Part shown: piece after piece, positions 41,514-51,075 of the stretch | How the letters are laid out: every line of letters begins with the position of its first letter | Position numbering within the stretch: position 1 is the first letter of the stretch | NCBI RefSeq assembly: GCF_029109325.1 | Contig: NZ_JAQKQJ010000021.1 | Location: forward strand, 364,475-428,474 | From: Nodosilinea sp. PGN35 | Lineage (GTDB): Bacteria > Cyanobacteriota > Cyanobacteriia > Phormidesmidales > Phormidesmidaceae | Reading direction: 5' to 3' | Length of the DNA stretch: 64,000 nucleotides | The notes under the pieces: generated by a model | Seen by the model: only the letters and a program-made list of their open reading frames with translations | What the model was told of the DNA's origin: nothing | Database searches by the model: none | Program-made: the position numbers and the translations under genes

Positions 41514-44500
41514 ATGGTGAGCATTGACATCGGGGGATTGACCAATTCCCAGGGCTCGTTTGGCCCGCCGTCGCCTGCCCCAGGGGAGAGTGCGATCGCA
41601 GATATTGCCCTACAAATTCGCCAAACCCTCGATCTGGCTACGATCTGCCAGACCACCGTGGATGCCGTGCAGCGGCTGTTGGGCTGCGATCGCGCCCTGC
41701 TCTACCAGTTTGATGCCGACAAGAGCGGCGAGGTGGTCGTCGAGGCGGTGACAGACCCCCGGTGGTCAATTTTGGGGCGCATCGTCCATGACCCCTGCTT
41801 TGAGGCCGACTGGCTCAAGCCCTACGACGAGCGCCAGGCCCGGGCAATTGCCGATGTCGCCACCGCCAACCTTTCCCCCTGCCATGCCGAGTTTTTGGCC
41901 GGGTTTCAGATCCGGGCCAACCTGGTGGTGCCGGTGCTGTGCGAGTCGCAGCTGTGGGGCCTGCTGATTGCCCACAGTTGCACCGCCCCTCGCCCCTGGC
42001 AACCCGACGAAATCACCACCCTGCAACAGTTGGCCATTCAGGTGGGCATTGCCCTGCAACAGGCCGAACTGGTGGCGCAACTGCAAGCCGCCAAGGCCAA
42101 CCTGGAAGCCGAGGTGGCCGCCCGCACCGCCGCCCTGCGGGCCAGCGAAGCCCGCTGGCAATTTGCCCTGGAGGGCGCAGGCGATGGCGTTTGGGATTGG
42201 AACTCTCAAACCAATACCGTCTTTTTCTCGCGCCAATGGAAAGCCATGCTGGGCTATAGCGACGCTGAGATTAGCAACAGCTTAGAGGAGTGGAGTAGCC
42301 GAGTCCACCCCAACGATTTAGATCAATGCTATGCCGACTTGCAGCGCCATTTCCGCGGCGAAACCCTGACCTACCAAAATGAGCACCGAGTGCGTTGCAA
42401 AGATGGCAGCTACAAGTGGATTCTCGACCGGGGCAAAGTGATCGAATGGGTTGAACCTGGTGTACCCTTGCGCGTGATCGGTACCCACAGCGATATCAGC
42501 GATCGCAAACAGATGGAGCTTGCCCTGCAAGCCACCAATCAAGAGCTGGATCAATTCTTTTCGGTGGCCCTCGATCTGCTCTGCATCGCCGATACCAATG
42601 GGCATTTTCGCCGTCTCAACCAGCAGTGGCAAAAAACCCTGGGCTATTCCCTAGTCGAGTTAGAAGGTGCCCAATTCTTCGACTACGTGCATCCCGACGA
42701 TTTGCCCGCCACCCTTGAAGCGGTTAATCGATTAGCCAGTCAGCAAGCGGTCAGTCAGTTTGTCAATCGCTATCGGTGCCAAGATGGCACCTACCGCTGG
42801 TTTGAATGGCGATCGGCACCAGCGGGCAATCTGATCTATGCGGCGGCCCGAGACATCACCTTGCGCAAGCAGACCGAGCTAGAGTTAAAACAGGCCAAAG
42901 AACAGCTTGATCTGGTTCTCCAGGCCTCCTCCGAGGGCTTTTCTGACTGGAATTTTCTGACCAATGAAGTTTACTTCTCTCCCCAGTTTAAAACGATTTT
43001 AGGCTACGCCGAGCCAGAGTTTGAGCATCCCTTAGCCATGTGGAAATCGGCCATTTTTGACGAAGACAAGGCGATCGCCTGGCAATTGTTAGAAGCTTAC
43101 AATAACGGCACCATCGATCGGTTTTCAATGACTCAGCGATATCGCCATAAAAATGGTTCCACTGTCTATATTCTAACCAATCTCATTCATCTCAAAGATG
43201 CCGAAGGGCAGGTGGTGAGAGTGGTGGGTAGCCATCTAGATATCACCCCCTTGGTTACTATTCAGGAGTCCCTAAAAATCTCAGAGATGCAGCTTGCCAG
43301 CGTGCTCGATAGCTCCCTCGATGGCATTATGGCCTTTCGCTCGGTGCGCGACGAGCAGGGCCACATTGTTGACTTTGAGTGGCTGCTGAGCAACCCCGCC
43401 GCCTGCGAACTGGTGGGGCGTATCGAAGCCGATCTAGTGGGCAAGCGACTGCTCGAAGAAATGCCGGGCAATCGGGAAGAAGGGCTTTTTGATGGCTATG
43501 TTCACACCGTCGAAACCGGAGAGTCGTACCAGCGAGAGTTTCACTATAACCACGATGGCATTGAGTCCTGGTTTGAGAATATTGCCGTCAAACTCGGCGA
43601 TGGCTTTGCTGTCACTTTTCGCAATGTGACGGCAAAAAAACAGGCCGAGCAGCAACTGCACCAGCTCAACCAACAGCTCGGAGATCGGGTGGTGGATCTG
43701 GCCCAGCGCCACATTGAAATGGTGGTCTTGAGCGAAATCAGCGACTTTCTTCAGGCTTGCTCAACGGTGGAAGAAGCCTGCTCCACCATTACCAACCTGG
43801 TCGAGTCCCTGTTTCCTGGCTGTGCCGGGGGGCTCTCTATCCTCCGCGAGTCGGGCAACCGGTTGCAATTGGTCAGCCATTGGGGGTCACAACTGTCTTC
43901 TACCCCTGATTTTGAGCCCCTCCACTGCTGGGGGCTCCGGCGCGGGCGCATGCACTATGTGGGCCAAGACCGCCTGAGCCTGCGCTGTCAACACATTCGC
44001 GCTGACCAGGCCACCGCTATTCTGTGCGTTCCAATGATGGCCCAGGGCAGAACCCTGGGGCTGCTGCATCTCAGTACCGACACGCCGACCGGGCTATCTG
44101 AGCCCCAGCAGCAACTGGCCCGCACCCTGGCCGAGCAGGTGGGCATGGCGATCGCCAACCTCAAGCTGCAAGCCACCCTTCGTCACCAGAGCATTCGCGA
44201 CCCACTGACCGGGCTCTACAACCGCCGCTATCTCGAAGAAGCCCTCAGCCAAGAACTCCTGCGGGCCCAGCGCAAACACCATGGCATCGGTGTGATCATG
44301 ATCGATATCGACCATTTCAAACGCTTTAACGACACCTTTGGCCACGATGCAGGCGATGTTGTGCTGCAACAGGTCGCTACCCTGGTGCAACAGAATGTGC
44401 GCAATTCTGACATTGTCTGCCGCTACGGGGGCGAAGAAATGATCCTGGTGTTGCCAGAGGTCACCCTGGCCGAAACCATCGCCCGCGCCGAACGGTTGTG

Positions 44501-44702
44501 GGCCGCCATTGGCGATCTGGCTCCCCACCATCACGGCCAAAATTTGGGGTCGCTGAGTGCGTCCTTTGGGGTGGCGGTATTTCCTGACCACGGCAGCACG
44601 GCCAGCACCCTGATCAAAGCGGCGGATGGGGCGCTGTACCAGGCCAAGGCGGCGGGCCGCAACCAGGTGCTAGCGGCTACTACCGCCTTCGAGGCTGAGT
44701 AG
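41514..44702 (+). CDS. Diguanylate cyclase with N-terminal DXCF-type cyanobacteriochrome GAF, PAS and second GAF domains
   Basis: 1062 residues. The N-terminal GAF (about 25-185) has both cysteines of DXCF cyanobacteriochromes: HDPCF (Cys95) and the bilin-attachment LSPCH (Cys123-His124), in the usual context FQIRANLVVPV. Four PAS units (about 205-715), a second GAF (about 745-890) and a GGDEF domain (about 895-1055) follow. The active-site signature is GGEEM (972-976) instead of GGEEF, and the product-inhibition site RNSD (963-966) is intact. Prediction: light-regulated c-di-GMP synthesis, which in cyanobacteria controls aggregation, motility and polysaccharide output. The exopolysaccharide island starts just downstream on the other strand. 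Confidence 0.87.
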   Translation: MVSIDIGGLTNSQGSFGPPSPAPGESAIADIALQIRQTLDLATICQTTVDAVQRLLGCDRALLYQFDADKSGEVVVEAVTDPRWSILGRIVHDPCFEADWLKPYDERQARAIADVATANLSPCHAEFLAGFQIRANLVVPVLCESQLWGLLIAHSCTAPRPWQPDEITTLQQLAIQVGIALQQAELVAQLQAAKANLEAEVAARTAALRASEARWQFALEGAGDGVWDWNSQTNTVFFSRQWKAMLGYSDAEISNSLEEWSSRVHPNDLDQCYADLQRHFRGETLTYQNEHRVRCKDGSYKWILDRGKVIEWVEPGVPLRVIGTHSDISDRKQMELALQATNQELDQFFSVALDLLCIADTNGHFRRLNQQWQKTLGYSLVELEGAQFFDYVHPDDLPATLEAVNRLASQQAVSQFVNRYRCQDGTYRWFEWRSAPAGNLIYAAARDITLRKQTELELKQAKEQLDLVLQASSEGFSDWNFLTNEVYFSPQFKTILGYAEPEFEHPLAMWKSAIFDEDKAIAWQLLEAYNNGTIDRFSMTQRYRHKNGSTVYILTNLIHLKDAEGQVVRVVGSHLDITPLVTIQESLKISEMQLASVLDSSLDGIMAFRSVRDEQGHIVDFEWLLSNPAACELVGRIEADLVGKRLLEEMPGNREEGLFDGYVHTVETGESYQREFHYNHDGIESWFENIAVKLGDGFAVTFRNVTAKKQAEQQLHQLNQQLGDRVVDLAQRHIEMVVLSEISDFLQACSTVEEACSTITNLVESLFPGCAGGLSILRESGNRLQLVSHWGSQLSSTPDFEPLHCWGLRRGRMHYVGQDRLSLRCQHIRADQATAILCVPMMAQGRTLGLLHLSTDTPTGLSEPQQQLARTLAEQVGMAIANLKLQATLRHQSIRDPLTGLYNRRYLEEALSQELLRAQRKHHGIGVIMIDIDHFKRFNDTFGHDAGDVVLQQVATLVQQNVRNSDIVCRYGGEEMILVLPEVTLAETIARAERLWAAIGDLAPHHHGQNLGSLSASFGVAVFPDHGSTASTLIKAADGALYQAKAAGRNQVLAATTAFEAE

Positions 44703-44752
44703 CCCTAGCCAGGGTGCATCGCTGCGCGGATCGACCCTACGGGTTCTTTGTG

Positions 44753-45556
44753 CTACCGGGACGATCGCATTTCAATCAGTCGAATCGACAGAATTAGCTC
44801 AGCGACGATGCGCTGAAAGGCGTAGTGCCAGCCCGCCCAGCCGTCGAGCAGGCCGCCCTTGAGAATCAGGCAGTAGAGCAGGATAATCGGGGCCGAGAGA
44901 CCCGGAACCCGACGGATGCGATCGCTCCAGCCCAGCTGCTCGGACGGGCTCGCTAGCTGCTTTTGCACCTCCAGCAGGGCGTAGCGATCCTGGGCCCACA
45001 GCCAGCGGTTGAGCGACTTGCGATCGTCGTGCAGAATCGGCGACCGGAGGCTGGCGACCTGCCCCTGGCACTGCAAGAGCTGAGTGTGGCCATCGTCGAT
45101 GTAGGTGGCGCGATCGCGGCGAAACAGGGCAACTCGCGGCGGCAGAATGGTGCCCCGCAGCGGCTTACCAAACACGCAGTACCGAAAGGAAATGGCGTAG
45201 GCATCGATCGCGCCGTGGGGGTTCAGGGTGGTGAACTCGTCCACCAGGTCATCGCTGAGGCAGTAGTCGGCATCGAGGGACAGCACCCAGGGAGTTGCCA
45301 CCAGGGAAAGGCCGTAGTTCCACTGGGTGGCGTGGGTGTCGAACGGGCGCTGATACACCTCGACCTGAGGGTAGCCCGAGAGAATATCCAGGGTTTCGTC
45401 GGTGCTGAAACTGTCAACCACGACGATGCGATCGGCCCAGGCGAGGCGTTGCAGGGTGCGGCCAATGTTGGCGGCCTCGTTGTAGGTGAGAATGACCGGC
45501 GTGATGGCGGCCAGCATGGGGTCGGTGGTTTGGCTGGGGAGGGGGTGGGTGAGCAT
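44753..45556 (-). CDS. Family 2 glycosyltransferase (WaaE/KdtX-like)
   Basis: 267 residues from 45556; the ATG at 45517 (MLAAITPVILTYNEA) is an alternative and perhaps better start. GT-A fold: VILTYNEAANIG, the nucleotide-binding VVDSFSTDET and the metal motif LSLDADYCL. The C-terminal hydrophobic helix (PIILLYCLILKGGL) suggests membrane association. It resembles lipopolysaccharide-core-type glucosyltransferases. It is the last gene of the leftward island, 110 bp after the next glycosyltransferase. The leader is C-rich without a Shine-Dalgarno sequence. Confidence 0.85.
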   Translation of the reverse strand: MLTHPLPSQTTDPMLAAITPVILTYNEAANIGRTLQRLAWADRIVVVDSFSTDETLDILSGYPQVEVYQRPFDTHATQWNYGLSLVATPWVLSLDADYCLSDDLVDEFTTLNPHGAIDAYAISFRYCVFGKPLRGTILPPRVALFRRDRATYIDDGHTQLLQCQGQVASLRSPILHDDRKSLNRWLWAQDRYALLEVQKQLASPSEQLGWSDRIRRVPGLSAPIILLYCLILKGGLLDGWAGWHYAFQRIVAELILSIRLIEMRSSR

Positions 45557-45666
45557 TGGGGTGGTGAAGGGTTAAGGGTGAACGGCAAGCGGGAGAGACG
45601 TGGTAGGGGGAGACCTATGTGTCTCCCCAGAAGGTCTGGTGGAGGCGTGGGGTGAACGGGGGAAGG

Positions 45667-46908
45667 TCAAATGAGGGCTTGGGAGGCTTGGGCATAGACG
45701 GGGGCAGGGGTCAGGGCGGGGACGAGTTGGGTGTACTGATCGATCAGCCGGGCGGCCTGGGTGGGCCAGCTAAATTCGGTTGCTACCAGGGCGCGGCCCT
45801 GCTGGCCGTGCTGGCGGGCGGTGGCCGGGTGGTGCAGGTAGTGCTGAATGGCGGCGGCCAGATTGGGGGCCTGGGCGGGGGTGACCAGGCCGGTTTGGTG
45901 TTGGTGGATCAGGGGGGCGATCGCTACCTCGGGGGTAGTCACCACGGGCAGCCCTGCCGCCATGGCCTCCAGCAGGGCAATGCCCAGGTTTTCGGCATAG
46001 GAGGGCAGCACAAACAGGTCGGCCCCCTGGAGCAGGCAGGTCTTCCAGTCGCCGCTGACAAAGCCAATTTGGCGAACCCGCTGCCCTAGCCCGGCCCGCT
46101 CGATGCGCTGGGCCAGTTCGGCGGCGTAGTGGGCGTCGCCGCTGCCCGCAATTACCAGGGTGAAGGGGTCGTCGGTGAGGGTCGCCATGGCATCAATCAG
46201 GTGCTCCAGACCTTTTTTGGGGTGCAGCCGCGAGAGAAACAAAACAATCGGCGCGTCGTTGTCGATCTGCAAGCGCTGGCGCAGCTGGCGGCTGGCATCG
46301 GCCACGGGCACCGGCAGATCTACCCCGTGGGGCAGGATGAAGCTGGCCCCATCAAAGCCTGCGGCCAGGGCCTCCTGCCGCTCCTGGGGGGTGGTGAAGT
46401 GGAGGGCCGCACTGCCCCGCAGCAGCCGTCGGCCCAGGGTTTGCAGGTACAGCTGCTTTTTGGCCTTGCCCTGGGCCAGAGACCAGGGGCCGAGGGAACC
46501 GAGCGGCCGCACGACGTAGGGAATTCCTCTGGCCCTGGCCACGGCCATGCCCAGGGTGGTGGGGTAGTTGAAAATGGCGTGGATGTGCACCAGGTCGTAG
46601 TCGGTTACGTGCTGCCACAGCCAGGGGGCCAGGGCGGGGGCCACGGCAAACTCCCGCAGCGCCGCCACCTGGGACAGCACCCGAGAAAAGACCCAGATGG
46701 GGACAGACGGCCCCACCAGCTCTGGAATGGAGCCGCTTTCGATTTGGCAGCCGTAGGGCACAACAAAGGTGCTGTCGCCGTGGTCGTTGGTGGTGGCGAT
46801 CGCCGCGTCAATGCCCTGCTGCCGCTGGGCCTGCACCATTTCTAGAACGGCCTGGCTGGGGCCACCGCGCAGGGGGGAGAGGGAGGGGATGAGGTGGAGG
46901 ATTTTCAT
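45667..46908 (-). CDS. Family 4 glycosyltransferase
   Basis: Start at the ATG 46908 (MKILHLIPSLSPLRGGPSQ), giving 413 residues. The open frame to 47169 is repeat-encoded Pro/Ser/His sequence and is not protein. GT-B fold: N-terminal glycine loop LRGGPSQAV, donor-domain VLFLSRLHPKKGLEHLI and the E-x7-E motif in SYAENLGIALLEAMAAG. It uses a sugar nucleotide to extend a polysaccharide repeat unit; the sugar is unknown. The ATG is directly preceded by the C-rich tandem repeat. Confidence 0.88.
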   Translation of the reverse strand: MKILHLIPSLSPLRGGPSQAVLEMVQAQRQQGIDAAIATTNDHGDSTFVVPYGCQIESGSIPELVGPSVPIWVFSRVLSQVAALREFAVAPALAPWLWQHVTDYDLVHIHAIFNYPTTLGMAVARARGIPYVVRPLGSLGPWSLAQGKAKKQLYLQTLGRRLLRGSAALHFTTPQERQEALAAGFDGASFILPHGVDLPVPVADASRQLRQRLQIDNDAPIVLFLSRLHPKKGLEHLIDAMATLTDDPFTLVIAGSGDAHYAAELAQRIERAGLGQRVRQIGFVSGDWKTCLLQGADLFVLPSYAENLGIALLEAMAAGLPVVTTPEVAIAPLIHQHQTGLVTPAQAPNLAAAIQHYLHHPATARQHGQQGRALVATEFSWPTQAARLIDQYTQLVPALTPAPVYAQASQALI

Positions 46909-47015
46909 GGGTGGAGGGGTGAGGGGTGAGCGGTGAATGGTGAGGGGGTGGATGGGTGAAGGGGTGAGGGGTGAACGGTGAACGGTGAGGGGGTGGATGG
47001 GTGGTGGGGTGGTGG
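46909..47015 (-). repeat. C-rich tandem repeat forming a gene leader
   Basis: About 105 bp of GGGGTGA/GGTGGATGG units on the plus strand (C-rich on the transcribed sense strand) abut the ATG at 46908 with no Shine-Dalgarno sequence. Same family as at 1270, 6990, 48371, 54204 and 57393. Confidence 0.8.
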
Positions 47016-47099
47016 TGCTTAGCCGTTGGCCGGGAGATGGCTGTGCTAGAACTTCGCTATTGGGGCAATTCTGAGTTGGGAAATCGCTGTTATGCCAAG

Positions 47100-47180
47100 T
47101 CCGATCTGCACAGCCCCGATTCCTCAGCGGCCAATCCGTAGGGGCGAACCCACGTGTTCGCCCGGTCAAATCGGGGGTAG
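47100..47180. repeat. Dispersed palindromic repeat (GGGGCGAAC type)
   Basis: GGGGCGAACCCACGTGTTCGCCC forms a hairpin inside flanks GCCAAGTCCGATC and GATTTGGTATTA, which are loosely inverted (TAATACCAAATC/TATGCCAAGTCC). This is a typical intergenic cyanobacterial repeat. A related ATGCCAAATCC end starts at 52572. Confidence 0.5.
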
Positions 47181-47197
47181 ACCAGCAGGATTTGGTA

Positions 47198-48370
47198 TTA
47201 GGCGGCGCGCAGCTGGTCGGCCTGGTTTTGCCAATGCGCCCCGTTCGGGGTCAGCTGCTCGCTCAGGTGGGCGGCTAGCGTGCGCTGGAAGGATTGCTGG
47301 CCAAAGGCTTCGATCGCCCGCTGGCGCAGGGCCTGGGGTTGATAGATCAGGGGGTTGGGGTAGGTGCGGGTCAGCATTTGCACCAGGTGGTGGGCGATCG
47401 CCCCCACATCCTCGGGGTCAACCAGGGCTCCCAGGTCGCCGTGCTGGAGGGCATCCTGGCCGCCGTCCAAACCGGCCAGAACGGGTTTGCCGCTGGCCAT
47501 GGCCTCCAGGTAGACGATGCCAAAGCCCTCAAGCTGGCTGGGCATGGCAAACACGTCGCAGAGGGCGTAGTGGTCGGGCAGGTCGGTGTCGGGCACAAAC
47601 CCGGCCAGGGTGACGCAGTCTTGCAGGCGGCGATCGGCGATCAGCTGCTCCAGGCGGGGGCGATCGTCTCCTTTACCCACCACCAGGTAGTGGACGTCGG
47701 GCAGCACCTGGCGAATGGCGGGCAGGGCGGCCACAATCTGGTCGTAGCTGTGGAACGGTTCCCCCGCCGCCAGCCGGTTGACGGTGAGAATGACGGGCTG
47801 CTCGGGTCGCAGGCCGTAGCGCTGGAGCAGCTGGGGTGGTTTGGCTGCGACCTGGAAGCGGTCGGCATCGAAGGTGTTCGGCAAAACGCCGAGGTTGGAG
47901 AGGCCCTGGGACTGGCGAATGCGATCGCGGGTAAACCCACTCACCGCCAAAATTTGGTCAGCCCCGGCCATGCCCCGCCGCACCGAGGGTTTGGCTACCT
48001 CCCAGGCCTCAAACCCATGGGCGACGCCCCAGTAGGGCAGCTTTGCCCATCGCTTCAGCCCGTGGGCCACGGGGGTGAAGTTGACGTGGGTGGTGATGAT
48101 CAGGTCGGGGCGATCGGCCAGGGCGGCCTGGAAGGTCTGGGCCGCAAAGGCGGCGGTGCGCAGGCGGGGGTGGCGATCGCCTGTGGTGTGGTAAGTCAGC
48201 CGAGGCGCAGCGGGAGTCGGCAGAGTGGTCGAGCGATCGTGCAGGGTAAAGACGCGCAGGCGGGCGGTGGGCAACACGGTCTGTAGCCCCCCCAGCAGAA
48301 AACCAGAGTAGGTTTGGATGCCGCCTTTGAAGTCGAAGAGGCCGGGGGTCCAGAGATGGAGGGTGAGCAT
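47198..48370 (-). CDS. Family 4 glycosyltransferase
   Basis: Start at ATG 48370 (MLTLHLWTPGLFDFKGG), 390 residues. The in-frame extension to 48505 lies in repeat DNA and in the neighbouring gene and is excluded. GT-B features: FKGGIQTYSGFLLGG acceptor-side loop, VILTVNRLAAGEP, and the E-x7-E motif in SQLEGFGIVYLEAMASG. The 3' end of the upstream WecA-like gene is 32 bp away, within the C-rich repeat, so the two are probably cotranscribed. Confidence 0.88.
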   Translation of the reverse strand: MLTLHLWTPGLFDFKGGIQTYSGFLLGGLQTVLPTARLRVFTLHDRSTTLPTPAAPRLTYHTTGDRHPRLRTAAFAAQTFQAALADRPDLIITTHVNFTPVAHGLKRWAKLPYWGVAHGFEAWEVAKPSVRRGMAGADQILAVSGFTRDRIRQSQGLSNLGVLPNTFDADRFQVAAKPPQLLQRYGLRPEQPVILTVNRLAAGEPFHSYDQIVAALPAIRQVLPDVHYLVVGKGDDRPRLEQLIADRRLQDCVTLAGFVPDTDLPDHYALCDVFAMPSQLEGFGIVYLEAMASGKPVLAGLDGGQDALQHGDLGALVDPEDVGAIAHHLVQMLTRTYPNPLIYQPQALRQRAIEAFGQQSFQRTLAAHLSEQLTPNGAHWQNQADQLRAA

Positions 48371-48436
48371 GGGTGAGGGGTGAGGGGTGAGGGGTGAGGG
48401 GGTTAGGGGGTGGTGGTGGGGAGGGGGAGGGTGGGT
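48371..48436 (-). repeat. C-rich tandem repeat between two polysaccharide genes
   Basis: Repeats of GGGTGAGG and GGTGGTGGGG on the plus strand cover the last 11 codons of the WecA-like gene (giving LPLPTTTP) and the leader of the following glycosyltransferase, ending one base before its ATG. Another case in which the repeat enters a coding region. Confidence 0.75.
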
Positions 48437-49449
48437 GCCAGGGGCTGGGGCCAGAGGGAGCGGATGGTGAGGCTGAAGAGAACCAGGTCGGCGCTGAGCA
48501 GCCACCAGCCGAGGGAGCTGTGCAGCAGCGCCAGGGCACTCAGGCCGGACAGCAGGGTGAGGCTATAGATGCACCAGACCACCGTGGCTTTGGGGAAGGC
48601 GGCCCGCAGGAGCCGGTGATGGATGTGGCGCTGGTCGGGGAAGAAGGGGGACTTGCGATCGCTCAGCCGGGCTCCAATCACCAGGGTCATGTCCAGAATG
48701 GGCACCAGCAGCACGGCGAAGGGCAACAGCGCCGTGGTGAACGAGCCGTCGCTGGGCAGGCCGATCGCTGCGATCGCCGCCAGGGAGAACCCCAGAAAGT
48801 AGGAGCCGCCATCCCCCATGAAGATGCGGGCCGGAGCGGCGTTGTACTTGAGAAAGCCCAGGGTGCCGCCGCCCAGACCCATGGCCATCAGGGCGATCGC
48901 GGGATGGGCGGCCCATCCCCCCACGGCCAGAACCCCAGCGGCGACGGTGGCGGTGCCTGCGGCCAGGCCGTCCATGCCGTCGAGCCAGTTGACGGCGTTG
49001 GCCATCCCGGCCAGCCAGAGGAAGGTGACCAGCAGGCTCAGCCAGGCGGGCAGGGTTTCGGTCAGGCCGGGCAGGGGCAGGGCGTCTAGCCGAATTCCCA
49101 GGCTCCAAACCCCGGCAGACAGCAGAGCCTGCATCCCCAGCCGGACGAAGGGGGATAAATTAAACAGGTCATCCATCAGGCCGGTGGCAAAAAAGCCCAG
49201 GCCGCCCAGCAAAATACCTAAAACCAGATGATGGTCTGACGCTGGGGAAAAGCTCTGACCCGCCCATATCCAGGCCAGAAATGTCCCCGCAAAAATAGCC
49301 ACGCCGCCGATGCGAACAATGGGCTGCTGGTGAATTTTGCGGGCGTTGGGTCGATCGATACAACCCATCTGTAACCCAATTTTTTGCACTAGCGGGGTCA
49401 GCCCCACCGTGGTCAGAGCTGCCGCCCCCGAAACAAGTAGTGGAAACAT
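48403..49449 (-). CDS. WecA/MraY-like polyprenyl-phosphate sugar-1-phosphate transferase
   Basis: 348 residues, about ten membrane helices. Catalytic motifs of the family: GLMDDLFNLSPFVRLG (Asp pair), NAVNWLDGMDGLAAG, the strand FMGDGGSYFLGF and the cytoplasmic HIHHRLL. It transfers a sugar phosphate (commonly GlcNAc-1-P) to undecaprenyl phosphate and so starts assembly of a surface polysaccharide. MraY is distinguished by different motifs around its substrate site; the WecA side is favoured by neighbouring glycosyltransferases. The C terminus runs into the C-rich repeat. Confidence 0.9.
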   Translation of the reverse strand: MFPLLVSGAAALTTVGLTPLVQKIGLQMGCIDRPNARKIHQQPIVRIGGVAIFAGTFLAWIWAGQSFSPASDHHLVLGILLGGLGFFATGLMDDLFNLSPFVRLGMQALLSAGVWSLGIRLDALPLPGLTETLPAWLSLLVTFLWLAGMANAVNWLDGMDGLAAGTATVAAGVLAVGGWAAHPAIALMAMGLGGGTLGFLKYNAAPARIFMGDGGSYFLGFSLAAIAAIGLPSDGSFTTALLPFAVLLVPILDMTLVIGARLSDRKSPFFPDQRHIHHRLLRAAFPKATVVWCIYSLTLLSGLSALALLHSSLGWWLLSADLVLFSLTIRSLWPQPLAPTLPLPTTTP

Positions 49450-49584
49450 AGGTGCTACTAAGAACTATCGTGAAGAGGTTGAACAGTTCTCAGTTTGGGT
49501 GGGCTCAGTGTGCGATCGCGTTAGGGATACATAGAGTAGATGTATGACATCCCGACGGTGGTTTGCAGACGTTTTCAAGCCATT

Positions 49585-49615
49585 AAAAAACCCCGCCTCT
49601 TGGGAAAGACGGGGG
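49585..49615 (-). terminator. Intrinsic terminator after the receiver-kinase gene
   Basis: Read leftward: CCCCCGTCTTTCCCAAGAGG pairs as CCCCGTCTT/AAGAGGCGGGG with one bulge, followed by TTTTTT. It lies 55 bp after the stop of the kinase gene and separates it from the WecA-like gene. Confidence 0.85.
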
Positions 49616-49669
49616 CAACCAGGGATTGTGTATGACGATCTCAGCGGTCTTTCGGCTGGGTCACCCCAG

Positions 49670-50764
49670 CTAGACCGGTGCCGCCAAAGGCACCTGTAGC
49701 GCAATGCGAGTACCCTGTCCCGGTGCTGAGACAATGCTTAACTGGCCACCGATCAGCATGCCACGTTCTTCCATGCCCAAAATTCCCAGGCTGGTGCCTT
49801 GGGCTCGGCTCAGGCTGTTTTGATCAAAGCCAATCCCGTCGTCTTGAATGGTGAGGTGCAGCGTATGGTTGGCCTGCATTAGAGTAACAGATACCACCTG
49901 GGCCTGGGCGTGGCGGGCAATGTTGGTCAGAGCCTCCTGCACAATGCGAAAGCAAGCGGTTTCGGTAACCGTCGGTAGCCGCTGAAGCAGCGCTTCACAG
50001 GTCAGGGTTTCGTGCAGACCGGTACGCTTGGCGTGGCGGTTGATGTACCAGCGCAGGGTGGGCACCAACCCCAGGTCGTCCAGCATTGAGGGGCGCAGGT
50101 CGAGGGAGATGTTTCGCACCTGCTGCAGCGTGCCATCTACCAGGGTCAAGCAGTCTTCTAGCGGCTCGCTGGCCTGGGGAGATGTCACCCATCGCTCCAG
50201 CCGACGCAGGCTGATCTTAATCGCGGTGAGGGCCTGGCCGATTTCGTCGTGCAGCTCGTGGGCTAAAAAGCGGCGCTCGGTTTCCTGGGCCTCTAGCAGT
50301 TTGACGGAGAGAGTTTGAAGCTGGGCTGTACGCGCCTGCACCGTGGCCTCTAGGCGAGAATTAAAAACTTGTAGCTGCTTGTACTGTTCGCGCAGCAGCA
50401 GCATCGATCGCACTCTGGACAGCAGTTCTATGCTGTTGATGGGCTTGCTGATAAAGTCGTTGGCCCCGGCGCTAAAGCAGCGGGCAAAGTCACGTTTTTC
50501 GCTGAGGGCGGTCACCATGATGACGGGGATTGTGGCCCCCACGGGTATGGCTTTGATACGACGACAGGCCTCTATGCCGTCCAGGCCGGGCATCATCACG
50601 TCGAGCAAGATGAGGTCAGGTTCGAAGTGATCGAGGGTGGCGATCGCAGCCTCGCCGCTGTTGACGTAGTACAGTCGGTAATCTTGGTCTTCTAAAAAAG
50701 TCTCGATCACCTCGAAGTTGGTGGGGTCATCATCAACGACCAAGATTAGAGGGAGCTGCATCAT
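49670..50764 (-). CDS. Receiver-fused HisKA_3 sensor kinase (NarX/DesK-type)
   Basis: 364 residues from the ATG at 50764; a second ATG follows directly, and a TTG at 50773 is possible. An N-terminal receiver (LILVVDDDP; phospho-Asp in LILLDVMMPGLDG; Lys in FISKPI), a coiled coil (about 120-150), a HisKA_3 dimerisation domain with the phospho-His in HELHDEIGQALTAIK and a HATPase (DDGIGFD, GLGxxG-like SLGILGMEERG). Such proteins take phosphate from another kinase on the receiver and in turn control a LuxR-type regulator; none is adjacent. It lies alone inside the polysaccharide island with its own terminator. Confidence 0.88.
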   Translation of the reverse strand: MMQLPLILVVDDDPTNFEVIETFLEDQDYRLYYVNSGEAAIATLDHFEPDLILLDVMMPGLDGIEACRRIKAIPVGATIPVIMVTALSEKRDFARCFSAGANDFISKPINSIELLSRVRSMLLLREQYKQLQVFNSRLEATVQARTAQLQTLSVKLLEAQETERRFLAHELHDEIGQALTAIKISLRRLERWVTSPQASEPLEDCLTLVDGTLQQVRNISLDLRPSMLDDLGLVPTLRWYINRHAKRTGLHETLTCEALLQRLPTVTETACFRIVQEALTNIARHAQAQVVSVTLMQANHTLHLTIQDDGIGFDQNSLSRAQGTSLGILGMEERGMLIGGQLSIVSAPGQGTRIALQVPLAAPV

Positions 50765-51075
50765 ACAGAGCAAAAGGGGAAGGGCGAGAGGCTAGCTGGG
50801 TTTAGCTGCGGGGGCTGTTGCACCTATCCCTGAGATAGCTCCCATCACCTAATACCCAATGTAGTGTTCACGACTAACCTACGCGGCTAACGCGCTGCGA
50901 TTGCGAAAAACAGCCGATGCGATCGGCAAATTTTCGTCTACCACCACGAGCGACGCCGTGGTACAGCCTCGCCCCTTTCGTTAAAACCCGCGAAGACACC
51001 ATTTTCTGAAGGGCAATAGCGAGTTCAGTAGCGCCCGCTGTTAGGTTTATGCTAGCGCTCCCCGTTCTGGGCGAG
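50765..51075. other. Intergenic stretch, nothing recognised
   Basis: About 310 bp of moderately GC-rich sequence upstream of the kinase and downstream of a glycosyltransferase. A 70-codon open frame on the minus strand (50874-51086) has no family resemblance and runs into the neighbouring gene. I see no repeat or RNA gene. Confidence 0.4.

Noticed and set aside
46909..47169. N-terminal extension of the glycosyltransferase at 45667-46908
   Set aside because: The added 87 residues are repeat-encoded and the canonical GT-B start MKILHLIP is at 46908.
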